From Icerya purchasi (Eukaryota > Arthropoda > Insecta > Hemiptera > Monophlebidae), in contig CM077115.1 of NCBI GenBank assembly GCA_039619475.1, positions 448,931,292-448,995,291 of the forward strand: a stretch of 64,000 bases of DNA. Direction: 5' to 3'. Positions 45,921-57,830 of the stretch are shown here, piece after piece. Each line of letters begins with the position of its first letter. The first letter of the stretch is position 1. Both the position numbers and the translations under genes were made by a program. The notes below the pieces were generated by a model. That model saw nothing but the letters and a program-made list of their open reading frames with translations, was not told the DNA's origin and ran no database searches.

Positions 45921-46854
45921 GTCTAAGCCTTCGTTTCAAATTAGTATTTGCCTAACTGTTTTAGATTATTATTAGAAAAGATCTCTGAAATTTATTAAGA
46001 TATTAAATTAAAATGGCAGTTTATTCAAACAAATTTTCTTACATACTAAATAATTATAGTTATCGTTAACTTACATACGGAATCTTCAGCGCATGAAACC
46101 TCATGCTTGACTGAACTTTTTTTTTTATAATTTTACTTTATGAAATAGAAAAGCATAGCTTTGATTTTTAGCGGAAATAAAATTATTCACCGCAAATTTT
46201 GCATAAATTATACTTGACTGCTTATTAACGTCACCTCTACTAATTGTAATGAAATATCGACTGATTTCATAGGTCATGCCAAAAAAAGTTATTCATATTT
46301 TTTGTTCACGGGAGTATTTCATATATTAATTTCAAATTTTCAATACTTTATGAGCGAATATTGGACGAGTTTTAACATAAATAGGAAGTATACTTATTAC
46401 TCTTTTAATCCGTTTGGAACTGTACACTGTATACCAATATGAAAAATGTAATTGTCGGAAGAACAAGCATATTGCGCAAAATTAATAAAAACTTTTATTC
46501 TTTTTCTTTCGGTTTTAAATTCAAAATGTAAAAGAAAAATCAGCATAATCCCCAATTTGGGGGGTAAATAAAAAAATTATATCGCATAGAAAATGAAAAG
46601 CAAGAAAATGATTTGTTATTATTAAAAAATAAAGATTGTAATTTTATTAATTCTGTCAGACAACAAAAATGTTATTAATTTTTTGATAAAATATAAATTT
46701 AAAGTGATTAGTAATACCAAATAAATATCGATGATTCTTTTTAAATATTTTTAGATGCTTTCTGAGTATTTCAGAATTTGCGGATTTGTGGTTCTCCCAA
46801 AACGTTTATTTAATTTATGTGCAGAATAATTATTGCATGTATTTGCCTTCTAGT

Positions 46855-47262
46855 ATGTTTATAATTTAGACATTGCGAAGAAAGGAAAAGGCGAATAATT
46901 AAATATATACCAGGTGTAAATGATAAATTATGTTCCAAAAACTTACCCCATCATTTAAAGAAAAGAAACAGCAAACCAAGAATAAAATTTCCTTCATCTT
47001 TGATTTATAAAAATGCTTTTTCACCAAAAAGTATTTACAACTGCACCGATAAACAAGTTGATGAAGACCGATGTTAAAAGAAGACGAAATATGCGAAAAC
47101 AATTTTAAGCGCTAAAGATAAGGTAATTACATACCGCCTTTAAAAATGTCCCCATTAGTCGTTAAAATGTAACATAAGTAAGATTGCATTTAATTTACAT
47201 TCTGCGTACTTTTTTTTTATCTTTACTGCTACTTTGAATTATTGAAAATTAAATACAAACTG
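46855..47262 (+). repeat. Segment shared by copies C and A but deleted in B
   Basis: The phrase ATAATTTAGACATTGCGAAG begins a tract that matches 8357-8770. B jumps directly from the TTTGTGGTTC phrase to CATTTAATTTACATTCTGC. Confidence 0.8.
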
Positions 47263-47279
47263 AAGGAAAAGGAAAAAGT

Positions 47280-47745
47280 ATTTTTAATCCTTGTATTTGT
47301 ATTCATTAATTCTAGTCTTCTTCCGCTGAGGCTTTTCCCCTTTAATTTTCCCTTTGGATGACCAGATTGAATAAACCTTCTCTTATCCTCACATTATCAA
47401 CTATTTGCAACCTATCAATTATTTTACACTTGTCCTTTCAAACCAGATGATTGCAGTTTAAATTACGATGCCGATTATATTTTTTTCGAATGTTAAGCTT
47501 TTTTCGCCAAGCACTTGTGCTTTTACTTTTAACTCTTACGCTCTTCTGTTCCTACTCTCCCTATAATTCTTTCTTCATTCTTTCACTCCCTGTATCTCCT
47601 CCATAGTCCCTTCGATTGTCTCCTTCCTTTTCTCAATTTGTAGTTGAATTAAAATCTACTGTCTTTCCCCACTGATAATTTCTCAAATTTCTGCGTTGGG
47701 TGGTCAAAGCGCTCGGTAGGCAAGCCAAAATTTAAAAAAAAAAAA
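47280..47745 (+). repeat. Probable retroposon 3' end with A tail
   Basis: Pyrimidine-rich sequence ends in GGTAGGCAAGCCAAAATTT and an A run at 47731-47745. The ending resembles the GGCCAAGCCC before the A tail of the LINE at 3313-3327, so it may be a diverged 3' fragment of that family. No domain is readable. Confidence 0.45.
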
Positions 47746-48518
47746 AAACCTACGCTTTTTTAAAACTTAACACGATTTGTTATCTTATCCGTCCATAGGA
47801 TGGTCTGTAGGTTCACATTATTTTTTTACAATCTGCACTTATCATCCAGATGTCAGATACCTTTTTTAATTTTTTTAAAATTAAAAATCAAATATTTGGT
47901 TTATTTTTTAATAATAATTCTTTAATTTTATTTTATAAATAAAAATAGATAATTTAGGATTCCTAAGAATTCCAAAAATTTAATATCAAATTTATCTTTA
48001 TTAATATTTTTTTTTTTTTTCTGTTTTCTAGTACTCAAGATGCCGCGAATACCTTTCCAGTGTATTACGTTTAATTTAAATATTAGTTATAGTGTTTATA
48101 ATTTTATTTTATTAACTGTTCGTCAAACGGGACGTACGAATACATTGCACATTTATGTTACAGGCATTTCGTTTTATTTTTTCTCCGTCCTTCACACAAT
48201 AGTCTAACATTGAATAAAATTAAATTAGAAGTAAAACTTTCTGTAGTCAATTTTAGTATTTTTTAGTATTCTTTTTTCCCTAGTCTAAAAACATTTACAC
48301 AGAAAAAGTATCTTATTAATATTTTAATTAAACAATAAATTAATTGAAATTATTACACACGGTATAAGACACTTATCTAAAAAGTAACTTTATTATAATC
48401 CTCTCTGTAAATCTGATAGTAGTGGCTGAATTTAAAAAAAGCAAAAAGCAAAAAAAAAAAAGCCATACTTCAAAAAAATAAATAAATGAACTTTTATCTT
48501 ACACGTCCACGCACACAC

Positions 48519-48584
<66 letters not shown>

Positions 48585-49825
48585 CTTTCACAAATCCTTA
48601 TCGCACAATAATAATCTTAATCTTAAATCGAAGTTGGAATCATTCCGAAAAAAAAAAAAAAAATATGTAGTAATCATAACTAATATTACTGAATAATATT
48701 TATTATTGATTATTCGTAATTAGCTCATCGCACAATCTTAATGAAATCAATGAGCATTTGGTGTAGGTTTCTGCGGTTGGCAGCTCTTACACTTTTGCTT
48801 ACCAGCCGTATGCGATTTAATCGTTCAAGTTTCAATGTTACACAGTTTATTCATGTGTTTTGGTTTATTTTATTCAAAACTATTGTCCGCACGGTGTTCA
48901 AAATGAGTTTATCTTTTTATTTTTCTGTATAATGTTGGAAGTGTGAAACTTACATAATGCGTTTAAGTAAAATTAAAGTGGAAAGGGTTAAACAAATACG
49001 AGATAGCTGTCAACATCAAATTTAGAATTAACAGTCAAAGCGGAACTGGAAAAGGAATGTAACTAACATTTTTAAACCGATATGCAAGTACAATATTAGA
49101 AGATAAATATTTCAATATTAAGTCGCCAGATGGATATGCTCGTGCTCCAAGTAGACAGCATTAAGGGCTGCAATATGTGGTTTAACAACTTCCTTTCGCA
49201 TTTGGAGAAAAAAATAAAAAGCACCACCGAAATGCTACGTGAGAATGGTGCTTACATTTAAAAATATAAAATCATGACAGAAATGAATATGTAATACGCG
49301 CAGGTGTCTACCAATTTAATCGACAACGACGAGCAGATGTCTATCGAAGATTTTAAAAAAGGTGTCTGTAAATTTATATTATTAACGTTATGCCACCCTC
49401 CCCCTTCGCCCTCGGATTAATTGAAAAATATATTTTTAAAACGGTTTACGGAAGGTGTAAAATACAGTTTTGCCGAATGTTAGTAAGAAAAATAAATGAA
49501 AACTACAGCATTTATAACGTACAATTCTACTAAGAGGAAATATTGCACGTTCATGTTATTTTAGAATATCTCAGATTTTATTAGAACTATTGGATACATA
49601 TTTGCTACTATCTAGGGGCCTAGATGAAAATGAAAAAGTAGGAAAGATTCGAAGTTTAGAAGGCCTAAAAACGCTAAAAGCAATGAATTCATTCCAATCA
49701 TCAAACCGGTTAAACGAGGAAAAGGGGGGATATTTTAAAATTCCTTCGGCATGAACGTTAAAAATTCAGTTTAGCTCTTCATAACTGATGATTACTATAA
49801 GTCGAATAAATTATTTTCTTCATTA
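47746..49825. other. Intergenic, AT-rich, no gene found
   Basis: T and A runs at 48008-48021 and 48648-48663 and a long AT dinucleotide tract. A 63-codon open frame at 48741-48932 has no motif I know and is probably chance. Confidence 0.5.
48520..48584. repeat. (AT)n microsatellite
   Basis: About 32 AT units with one ATAC interruption at about 48566. Confidence 0.95.
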
Positions 49826-49835
49826 TTTATTTATT
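49826..49835 (-). terminator. Poly-A signals for Hop2
   Basis: Two overlapping AATAAA hexamers on the minus strand (49835-49830 and 49831-49826), about 160 bases after the Hop2 stop. They are the nearest good signals downstream. Confidence 0.5.
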
Positions 49836-49992
49836 CGAATGAGAAATTATCAAGACTGTCTTAGATTACTTAATATAAATTTTACATAATACAAAATATA
49901 AAATGGTACTAATAAAATAGCGTAAATTGTAAAAAATCAACGATAACAAAAAAAAAAAAAAAAAAAAATGGTTTTAAAGCACAAGACAAAAA

Positions 49993-51318
49993 TCATACAG
50001 TAGGAGCATTATGAATATCGTCTAATTCAATACCGATTTCTTCAAATAATGTTTGCTTACTTTTCGGATACTCCTCTAATATAGCATTTAATATGTTCAT
50101 GGTGATGCGCTTTCTTTTCCGATACTCTTTCATCATATATTCATGTTTGGTTAAAATGTTTTTTTTATCCTCTTCTGAAATATGACTCTTATTTTCCGCA
50201 AGTAAAGTTAGTTTTTCTTGTAATTTTTCTACCTCTTGTTCTAAATCGATTCGTTTCTGCTCGGCTTCTTCCGTTGTTAGCACAGACTGCATTTCATTAT
50301 ATTCCCTTTCAATAGTTTTCAGATTATCTTCAACAGACTTTAAATACTGTGATTTTTCAGCGATCTGAAAGATGAAATAACAAATATTTCACATTAAAAA
50401 AAAAACGGAATAATACGAATGATATGGTACATCGATATTTTGCTTAAATTAATTTTTAAAATAGTGAAAGCGAATTACACAGTAAAACTTATATCTTAAA
50501 ATGTCGCGATAAGTAAAATTCTCTGCTATTTATATTGAAGAGGTTCTTAGTACAACCGTTATAAACATTTGAAATTTAGAAATATTTTTAATTCTTCCAA
50601 TATTACGAAACTTATATTTATTCATTGTTTTATAAAAAAAAAAAAAAAACAACATAATATGTCACTCATAGATAGCTAAGCGAAATGACATGTATTCCGG
50701 AATAATAATGCTTATCCTACATGTAAACAAAATTTTATTTTTTATTTTTTTATAGCTCACTAAGAAAATACAATAAGCTTACATTCATTTTTTTACATTT
50801 TTTTTTAACACGCGACGGCGGCATTTGAATATACTTACTTCGGACCAAATGCTTCCGTCTATCTATCTACGCTGTAATAATAAATACGCGATTAATTATA
50901 AATGATCTTTCGTATTTCACCGTATAGAGTAGCCCAGTATTTAAGTTGCTTAGCTACCAAACCGGAGGTACAATAGGTTAGAAGCCTGACTCATTCCAAA
51001 CTCAAGTCGAAATCCCAGTGGTAAATACCTAAGCAGAAATAATTAAGTATCAGAAAAATCTGAGAAAATAACGAGTCAGAAGAAAGGTGTAGGGCGCAAT
51101 ATTTTCTTCAGATCCAGTTAGGCTTAATACATTATCTTAACTCCACAATCCAATATACGGTACTCACTTTACTTTATGATTATAAAAGTTTGTTTCAGTC
51201 AGTAAAGTTTAACGGTTTACTTTACACACGTACACAAGTATGCACATACACACCCACACACATATATATACATATACATACATACATACATATACATAAA
51301 TACATACATATACATAAA

Positions 51319-51354
<36 letters not shown>

Positions 51355-54300
51355 CATACATAAATACATATACATACATACATACATATACATATATATA
51401 TATATATACATGTGTGGTCAAAAGTCGTGCAACAGCTTCCGTTTCCTATTTGTTTGACGTCACTAATGCGGTAAAAAGTCCTTGTCAGACTGTTATTAAG
51501 ACCCGAAGGACATCATTTCGAACATTCATTATAATTTTTTTCATAATTTCCATAAGTTAAAATCCATTTATATGTTATTTTTTGAAATGTGCAATTACAA
51601 ATCTTGTTGTGTGACTTTTGGCCACTCCTATATGTTACATTCAAATAACAACGTGTGAAAAATTAAGAAGTGATAGCATTTTTTTGCGGCGAATACGACT
51701 AATTCAATAAATGATAAACCAAATATACATTGATTCAACAATGTTATGTAAAGTCGCTCATTCATTTTCTTAAGATTGCCCGAACGCACTGATCAAACAT
51801 AGCAGGCTCAAAAATGTTAACTGGGTGAATACCGCGACAGGCAGACAGTCGCGTAAGAGGTGAACACGTTTTTCTGTCAACTTTTGGTCAATTGGAATTG
51901 CGCGAACAAAATTTAGCTTATATTCGGCCGTAGTCCACTATCAGGTTTATCGCATTCGCAATTAAATATTATTCGTAAAAAGAGATGATTTAGTGTAGCG
52001 AATTAAAAAATAATAATGATAAAGATACGTAAGGAAGTCACACGAGACTAACGATAGGATTGTAAATCGGTAAGAGCAACATTACTTATCGCAGATAAAG
52101 GAATATAAAATAAATTTAATCGCAGAATTGATAACAAAATAAACTCTAAAAAAAAAAAAAGAAAGCATAAAGAAATGCATGCTTCGTCGACAAACGCTAT
52201 AATTATGACATTTAGGATAAAATATGCAGCCTAAGGGCAATCTGACTTAGTCTATAATTATGCAGAAGGCATAGTTTCTGTATACAGTAGAGTGCCGCTA
52301 TTCCGAAAATCCGCCAATTCCAAACGGAGTTTAGAGAAAAATAATACCGATTATTTTTAAACTTAAAGACGGGAGAAATTAAAAAGAGGTTCGTGAAAAA
52401 ACGTACATTTATTGTAATCATAAAAGTGTTAAATAGAGACATACATAGAGCCTAAGCTTGATGAAAATGTCTGAAACCAAATTGGAATGAAAGCTGGAGG
52501 TCACTGTCCACCTGTTCACGAGCCGATCAACGCTGTATAGATCTGACATTAGCAGATGTCCCCGCACTTAATTTACGTCTTAACAAGTCAGTACGTTGAT
52601 ATTATTTATGAAATCCGCCTATTCCAAATTCCCGTTAAACCGAACAGTGCTCGGACCCAATTAGTTCGGAATAGCGGGACTCTGCTGTATTCAAAATCTT
52701 TATCTCCCAACCTACTAACAATCATAAAAAAAAAAGTAAAATAATGTATCTAGGGCACATTACGAAAAGAAATAGATACGAAATATTTCAGCTGATTCTT
52801 CAGAGAAAAATGGAAAGAACATGGCAATGCGGTAGACCGAGGATATCACGGATACAGAATATAAAATAGTAAAAAGTAAAGTAAAGTAAGTCGCATGGAT
52901 TGCAGAATTAAGCTTTTCATAATGTACTTGAGGACCTGATGGATCTAGGGAGAATACCAGAGTCGGTTCCTTTCTCTCGGTCACCGTTACTTTCCCAGAT
53001 TTTTTTGCTACTCAAATGTTTCAGCAGACTCGGTAAACTTGGGAGCAACTTTGATCCGGAACGAAACAATTCTCGAAACCCCCATGACACCTCCGGTTTG
53101 GTAGCCAAGCACCTTTAACCGCTAGACTTGGCACGCTTCCGAACATAAAATGCTAGACAAGAATTAATGAAATAAAGAAAAAACTAACGGATATGGCCAA
53201 AGATCGGGACATGTATAACAAATTTAGACGTCAACATCCTCTATGCGAACACGGCAAAAATAAATCTCGCAAACATGTACAAGCGTGATACACGCAATTT
53301 ATTGTTCGCTAAAAATAGATAAAAAGTTACATATTATAACACTGATATGTTTTATTTATAAAAAAATTAAATATTCGTTTTTATTTATTAAGATTCCTCC
53401 AACGTGCCTATTTAGACTTGACAGGGTCTTAAAGAGTAAACATTGTGAATCTTATGAAAAATTAAGATAAACCATGAATTCCATCGACTACAAACAGAAT
53501 AGTTATTAGTCGAAATTGCCGGACCGCTTCGTAGACGTCTTTCGTAGTTACATTTAGTCGAATACAATTAAATGTAAATGTGCAAAAGGACAATTTTTTC
53601 TAATATTGTTTCTTTTTTTTTTTTTTTTTTTTTTTTTTATCATTACCGCCTCCTATAATTTTTAGCTGAAATAATTTTAATTATACTTTATTACTGATGA
53701 TAACAATATTTCAACTTATAAACTGACACGCAGTCGCTTATTGTTCCCAATTTTTCAAGCGCTTCTTTAAAAGAAAGCTTCTTCTGAGACTAATTTTAAG
53801 TAAGCCAATTTTTTTATTTGCGGTTTCTTTAATACTCCTGCACAACAACTTTAGGCATTACCTGTTTGTCACTTAACAGCTTACATCATAATTACTGCAT
53901 TATCAACCGTTTACACATTTAATATGCTGTGAAAATATCAATGACAATATTTCTCTTTTATTTCTTCTACAAACAAACTTGCCAAAGAATTTAATTAGCT
54001 TCGGCTCAATTACACATGTACATTCCATTTTTGTAAAAGTGTACTGATAATAAAAGCACAAACGATTTTACCGAGAGCATATTAAATGACGATATTTTTA
54101 ATATTAAATTATTACACGGCACAATCACTTTTATATTTTTAAAATATCTTTGTGTAGAGCGTTTTCAATATCAAATTTTCCAGCTACTTCTTCAAAAACG
54201 GTTTTTTTTCTCTAATACGGTGAAATATATTTTCAAGACATATTTCAATTCGCGGTGAATTTAAAACACCATTGCTTCTTGCTTTTTATACATGTAAAAT

Positions 54301-55199
54301 AATTTACACACAAGTTAAAGCCAAAAAAAGATCGAAACAAAGGTGAACGACCTCCAGTAAAAGTTTCTTAAATCACTAAACAAAAGTACGTTTACACCAT
54401 AGCAAAAAGCTCATATTTCTTTGTCATTTATTATAATTTTTTTCTCTAAAAATATTGTACAAAAGTCTAATTCAATACCTGTAGCGAAGCCTTTATCTCA
54501 TTAAATTCGATATAGAATTTATCTCAAAAAATTTCAAAAAATCGAATAAAATTAAAAAATTATCTGAGCTTGTACTTTCTGTAAAACCTTTTTTTTTTCT
54601 TTGCTGCGCAGTGCACATACTATATTTTTACATATTAAGTTTAAACAGGCTCATTTCAGTCAATACACTCTGTCAATAGTAAACACATAAAAAAATTACT
54701 GTCGAAATATGTCTCGCATAAATATAAATATATAGGTTATATTCATTTGTTGAAAAACTCGTCATTCGTTTAAATTAAGTATAATACGTATAATACATAG
54801 GCATTACATGTGTTTAAGAAATCAAAACTTCTTACTGCAATGTTTAGTATTAATATCTGAAATATGAAGTAAATAAAATTAATACCCGGAATATGAGGAA
54901 TTAAATAAAATTACGTTTATAAAAATAATTTAAAAATATATTTTTACACTGCTTTCAATTTCTTCCAAATCTTTTTGCATATCGGAAATGTCTTCATTTT
55001 GATCTTGCAAGGCTGAATAAATTTTCTGCTTTCCGTAAATTTTTTCTTTTATAACAGATATTTCAACTAACTGATCGAGAACTTTCTGAATAGTCGTTTT
55101 ACCGTAACCTTTATTTAAATTTAACTGAATATCATTTGCACTATAAGGTCTATTAGTGTTTTTTAAATAATTCAGTACATCTTGTTTTTCCTGTTCCAT
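49993..55199 (-). CDS. Hop2: Homologous-pairing protein 2 (Hop2/PSMC3IP), two coding exons
   Basis: Exon 1 is 55199-54948 (84 codons) and exon 2 is 50364-49993 (123 codons and stop), giving 207 residues against 217 in human. The donor is AGT|GTAAAA at 54947 and the acceptor TTTCAG|ATC at 50365, phase 0; the join keeps the coiled coil in register with no gap. Residues 1-65 are the winged-helix DNA-binding domain (VLNYLKNTNRPYSANDIQ, TIQKVLDQLVE, KEKIYGKQKIYSALQDQ). Residues 70-150 form the coiled coil that binds Mnd1. The C-terminus has EYRKRKRITMNILNAILE and the family signature YPKSKQTLFEEIGIE. Hop2-Mnd1 works in the nucleus with Dmc1/Rad51 to promote strand invasion in meiosis. The start was chosen because MEQEKQ fits the short N-terminus of the family; an acceptor-like TTTCAG at 55234 suggests a 5' UTR exon upstream. 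All key blocks look intact. Confidence 0.93.
50930..51177 (+). repeat. tRNA-derived SINE, copy 1
   Basis: The phrase GCTTAGCTACCAAACCGGAG at 50951-50970 and the later AAAAATCTGAGAAAATAACG, GAAGAAAGG, CAGATCCAG, CAATCCA and a CTTTACTTTA tail pair with the copy at 52862-53135 on the other strand. The head resembles a tRNA-like promoter region (A box around the TTAAGTTGCTTAGC phrase). The B box is decayed. Confidence 0.7.
51226..51408. repeat. (TACA)n/(TA)n microsatellite
   Basis: Irregular TACA, TATA and TAAATACA units. It runs directly into the left end of the mariner-type MITE. Confidence 0.95.
51409..51631. mobile_element. Mariner-type MITE, 223 bp
   Basis: The ends GTGTGGTCAAAAGTCGTGC and, reversed, GAGTGGCCAAAAGTCACAC form ~26 bp inverted repeats, flanked by TA (51407-51408 and 51632-51633). 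No coding capacity. It sits next to the microsatellite, as TA-targeting MITEs often do. Confidence 0.82.
52285..52687. mobile_element. Pogo/Tigger-type MITE, 403 bp
   Basis: The ends CAGTAGAGTGCCGCTATTCC and, reversed, CAGCAGAGTCCCGCTATTCC, flanked by TA (52283-52284 and 52688-52689). The CAGTAGAGTCCCG start is typical of pogo-family termini. No transposase. Confidence 0.88.
52862..53135 (-). repeat. tRNA-derived SINE, copy 2
   Basis: On the minus strand it begins CCAAGTCTAGCGGTTAAAGG (A-box-like), then GGCTACCAAACCGGAGG, then GGGGTTTCGAG (B-box-like). A unique body follows, with AAATCTGGGAAAGTAACGG and GATCCATCAGG, and a (CTTTA)n tail at 52866-52893. Better preserved at the head than copy 1. 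The two copies sit about 1.7 kb apart in opposite orientation. Confidence 0.75.
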
Positions 55200-56113
55200 T
55201 GTGTTGAAATTTTCAACTGACAAGTTATTCAATCTGAAATCCAAAAACATACCTTTGATTACAATAATACATGTCATGCAGCATATAGGATATAAAATAA
55301 TACATTAAAACAATTATTAAGAATTCTAAAATAATTGATAATTTACTACGAATTAATAATTAAAACATTATATACATTTACGTAAAAATATCGGTACATT
55401 TGAATCTTCTGCTGTTTATGCAATAAACCAGTACTAAAGCTTCTTAATCTAATTAAACTTTATAAAGCAAAAGACTAAAACAACATAACACCATTTTCTC
55501 TTCTTAAAACTGAGAACTCCCGCGTTTGTAATTCAATATTTGTCGGCTTTTGGTTCAATGAATTTCTCGGTAGTACTTTCGAATAGATAACTTTAAAATA
55601 TACGTTTTTTATTATAAAAAAAAAATCCAATAAAAAAAGAAACAAATATTTATACAAAGTACAAACAGAAAATATATACATATATATAAATTAAAAATGA
55701 TAAAGAAATATTATAAAAAAAACAATTATTATATCAAATATGTATATGAAATACTTGAAATGCACAAAATGTTTTGAAAAACTTGCTCAGTTAGCGATTC
55801 GAGCGAGGAACTATTTTTCCTCGCTCGCCTCCTTCCGCTATTTCTTGCTGCAATGGGTAATGTTACATTTAAATGTACAGCAAACGATTTCCTAAAAACA
55901 CATTACACATTTCTCATTTCACATTCCTCGCTGCAATAAGCAATGGGCCTAAATGTAATAGTCTGAGTAATAAATTATATTTGTTATTATTAAATATATC
56001 TTTATACATACTAATTGTACCATACAACATAGTAATGTAATTTAATAATATTGAAAATAATTTTTTAACTTTAAATTATGAAATTCGCACTATCGATACT
56101 CCGCTTTTGGGAA
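55200..56113. other. Upstream region of Hop2
   Basis: Holds the probable 5' UTR exon edge (acceptor at 55234) and AT-rich sequence. A GC-containing stretch at 55790-55930 includes a perfect 11 bp hairpin and two CTGCAAT..GCAATGGG-like phrases. The promoter probably lies here or just upstream, but I see no clear core element. Confidence 0.4.
55800..55827. repeat. Perfect hairpin CGAGCGAGGAA / TTCCTCGCTCG
   Basis: 11 bp stem, 6-base loop (CTATTT). It stands out in an AT-rich setting, 0.6 kb upstream of the Hop2 start. Confidence 0.7.
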
Positions 56114-56121
56114 CTGTAGTC

Positions 56122-57468
56122 TAGAGGTGTGTAACTCAGTACTGATTCGAATCAAAGATTCGAATCTTTCTACTGATTTGATAGATTCGAAACTAATATG
56201 AATAAAGGTAACTCAGTAACTCAGTAACTCTTTTGACTCACTAATTCAGTAGTCTACAGAATTAAAACAAATTACCCTGTGATCTATGATTGTAACAGAT
56301 GTTTAATTTACAAAGAAATTTTAATTTACAAAACAACAACTAATAAGAATTTTTTAAGTGCTTTAATAATTACTACTTTGCTGTATTAGTCTCAAAACAA
56401 CTGAACAAATTTAGAATTTGTTGTTAAAACAATTTAAACAACCTGTTAATTAGCTTGTAATTCCAAATATGAAGTTGTTTAATTTCAAACACTTGCTTTA
56501 ACGATCCGTTCTTTTTATCTGCATATTTAACACCTTCAAATATATAAAATAATTATTACTTAATATATAAATATATTACACAATTAAATATTTCACAAGT
56601 TTTATAAAATATTAGATTTGTTGTTTTCTAACAAAATTTCTACAAACTTCCTTACTTCCAGTGGTAATTAGAATTTGTTACAAATTAACTTTACCACTCA
56701 AAATACTGTGTAATAGTAACTAAAGTTCATTTTAGTTAATGTTAAAATTATTCAAAATTCAAAATATAATAAAATATTTCTTTAGTTTTAAACATTCCTT
56801 TGCAATTACAGCTTCATAACTAACTAAACATCATAGTTAGTTTTTTAAAATTCTACTTCTAATTTTGTTTGTATTACATTTTTTCAATTTTTCGTTATTT
56901 ATAAAGAAAGTTCTTTAAAAAAGTAATACGTCGCTAAAGTTTAATTCGCCGCTTTTATTTTTTCTACAAATGTTAATTTAAATGATACACAGTAGCTTTT
57001 ATAATAAAAAAAAACTTGACACAACGTATAAATTAATACAATTATAATTAATAATACTACAAGTTATTTTTCTTATTTATTTTTACACAATAAACGATAC
57101 TAACTATTAACTTTAGCCAATTTACACGTTTCTCTGTAATACTGCATAATATGTTTATTTTAAAAAAAAATTATACCCTTTATTAAAATGTAATAAAAAA
57201 TGATTTCTAAACCTATCAGCTGAAAACCCTATAATTGCAACTGCTTGAGAATAATTTCAGATACGCTTCTTTAACGTTTCATTGTCGTGGATGAGAATCA
57301 CTCAGTGAATAATTTAGAGTTAAATGTTTTAATTGATTTACTGATTCAACTGAGTTACTGAGTCAACTGAGTTACTGAGTCAACTGAGTTACTGATTGTA
57401 TACAATCAATTTACTGAGTCAGATTCAAAAGAGTCACTCACTGCAATGAGTTACTTTTCCCATCTCTA
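56122..57468. mobile_element. Non-autonomous hAT, 1.35 kb, with subterminal ACTCAGT repeats
   Basis: The perfect 8 bp target duplication CTGTAGTC lies at 56114-56121 and 57469-57476. The ends are TAGAGGTGTGTAACTC and, reversed, TAGAGATGGGAAAAGTAACTC. Near both ends AACTCAGT/ACTGAGTT units recur. On the right, three ~18 bp tandem units (ACTGAGTCAACTGAGTT) lie at 57340-57395. Such units are probably transposase binding sites. No coding frame. Confidence 0.88.
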
Positions 57469-57476
57469 CTGTAGTC

Positions 57477-57822
57477 ACATGATTTACTAACTATATTAAA
57501 AAAAATTGCTTTAAAATACCAATTTTAATTCTGTAATGATAATTAAGCTTAACTGAATATAGTCTGATTTTAAGAATAAGTTTACAGTATTGGTAATCGA
57601 ACGGAAAAATTTCGACTATGCAATTACAGCGCCATCAGCTGACAATTTAATGATTTCTTAATTATAGCGATAAAAATCATATTATGAAAAGAAATATTCT
57701 GAAAATATTTCACATGAATCCTATATTTATAATACAGCTTAAAATAAAAATGTTCACACATTATTGAAAAACAATTTATAATGAAAAATTTTCTGTAAAA
57801 CTTAAAACTACTGTTTGACAGA
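57477..57822. other. Spacer without features
   Basis: AT-rich; nothing recognised. Confidence 0.5.
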
Positions 57823-57830
57823 GATATAAT

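Larger units (their letters stand above)
35448..47262. repeat. Segmental duplication, copy C
   Basis: Near-identical to 21556-28496, interrupted by a hAT element at 36550-41098 and another at 44457-45920. C also retains pieces missing from B (about 42092-42148, 42650-42730, 46402-46447 and 46800-47200). The last of these also occurs in copy A (8345-8770), so B has the deletion. Homology ends at about 47262 (AAACTGAAGGAAAA). Confidence 0.9.
50365..54947 (-). other. Hop2 intron, 4.6 kb, loaded with repeats
   Basis: Bounded by GTAAAA and TTTCAG on the minus strand. It holds two tRNA-derived SINE copies, a TACA-type microsatellite, a mariner-type MITE, a pogo-type MITE and a long T run (53613-53639). 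I found no additional exon: the flanking exons already cover the whole family alignment. The stretch 53640-54940 shows nothing but AT-rich sequence. Confidence 0.85.

Noticed and set aside
48741..48932. 63-codon frame downstream of Hop2
   Set aside because: No motif, no splice or poly-A context; chance open frame.
51209..51421. Tyr/Val/Met/Cys-repeat open frames on the minus strand
   Set aside because: Translation of a TACA/TATA microsatellite.
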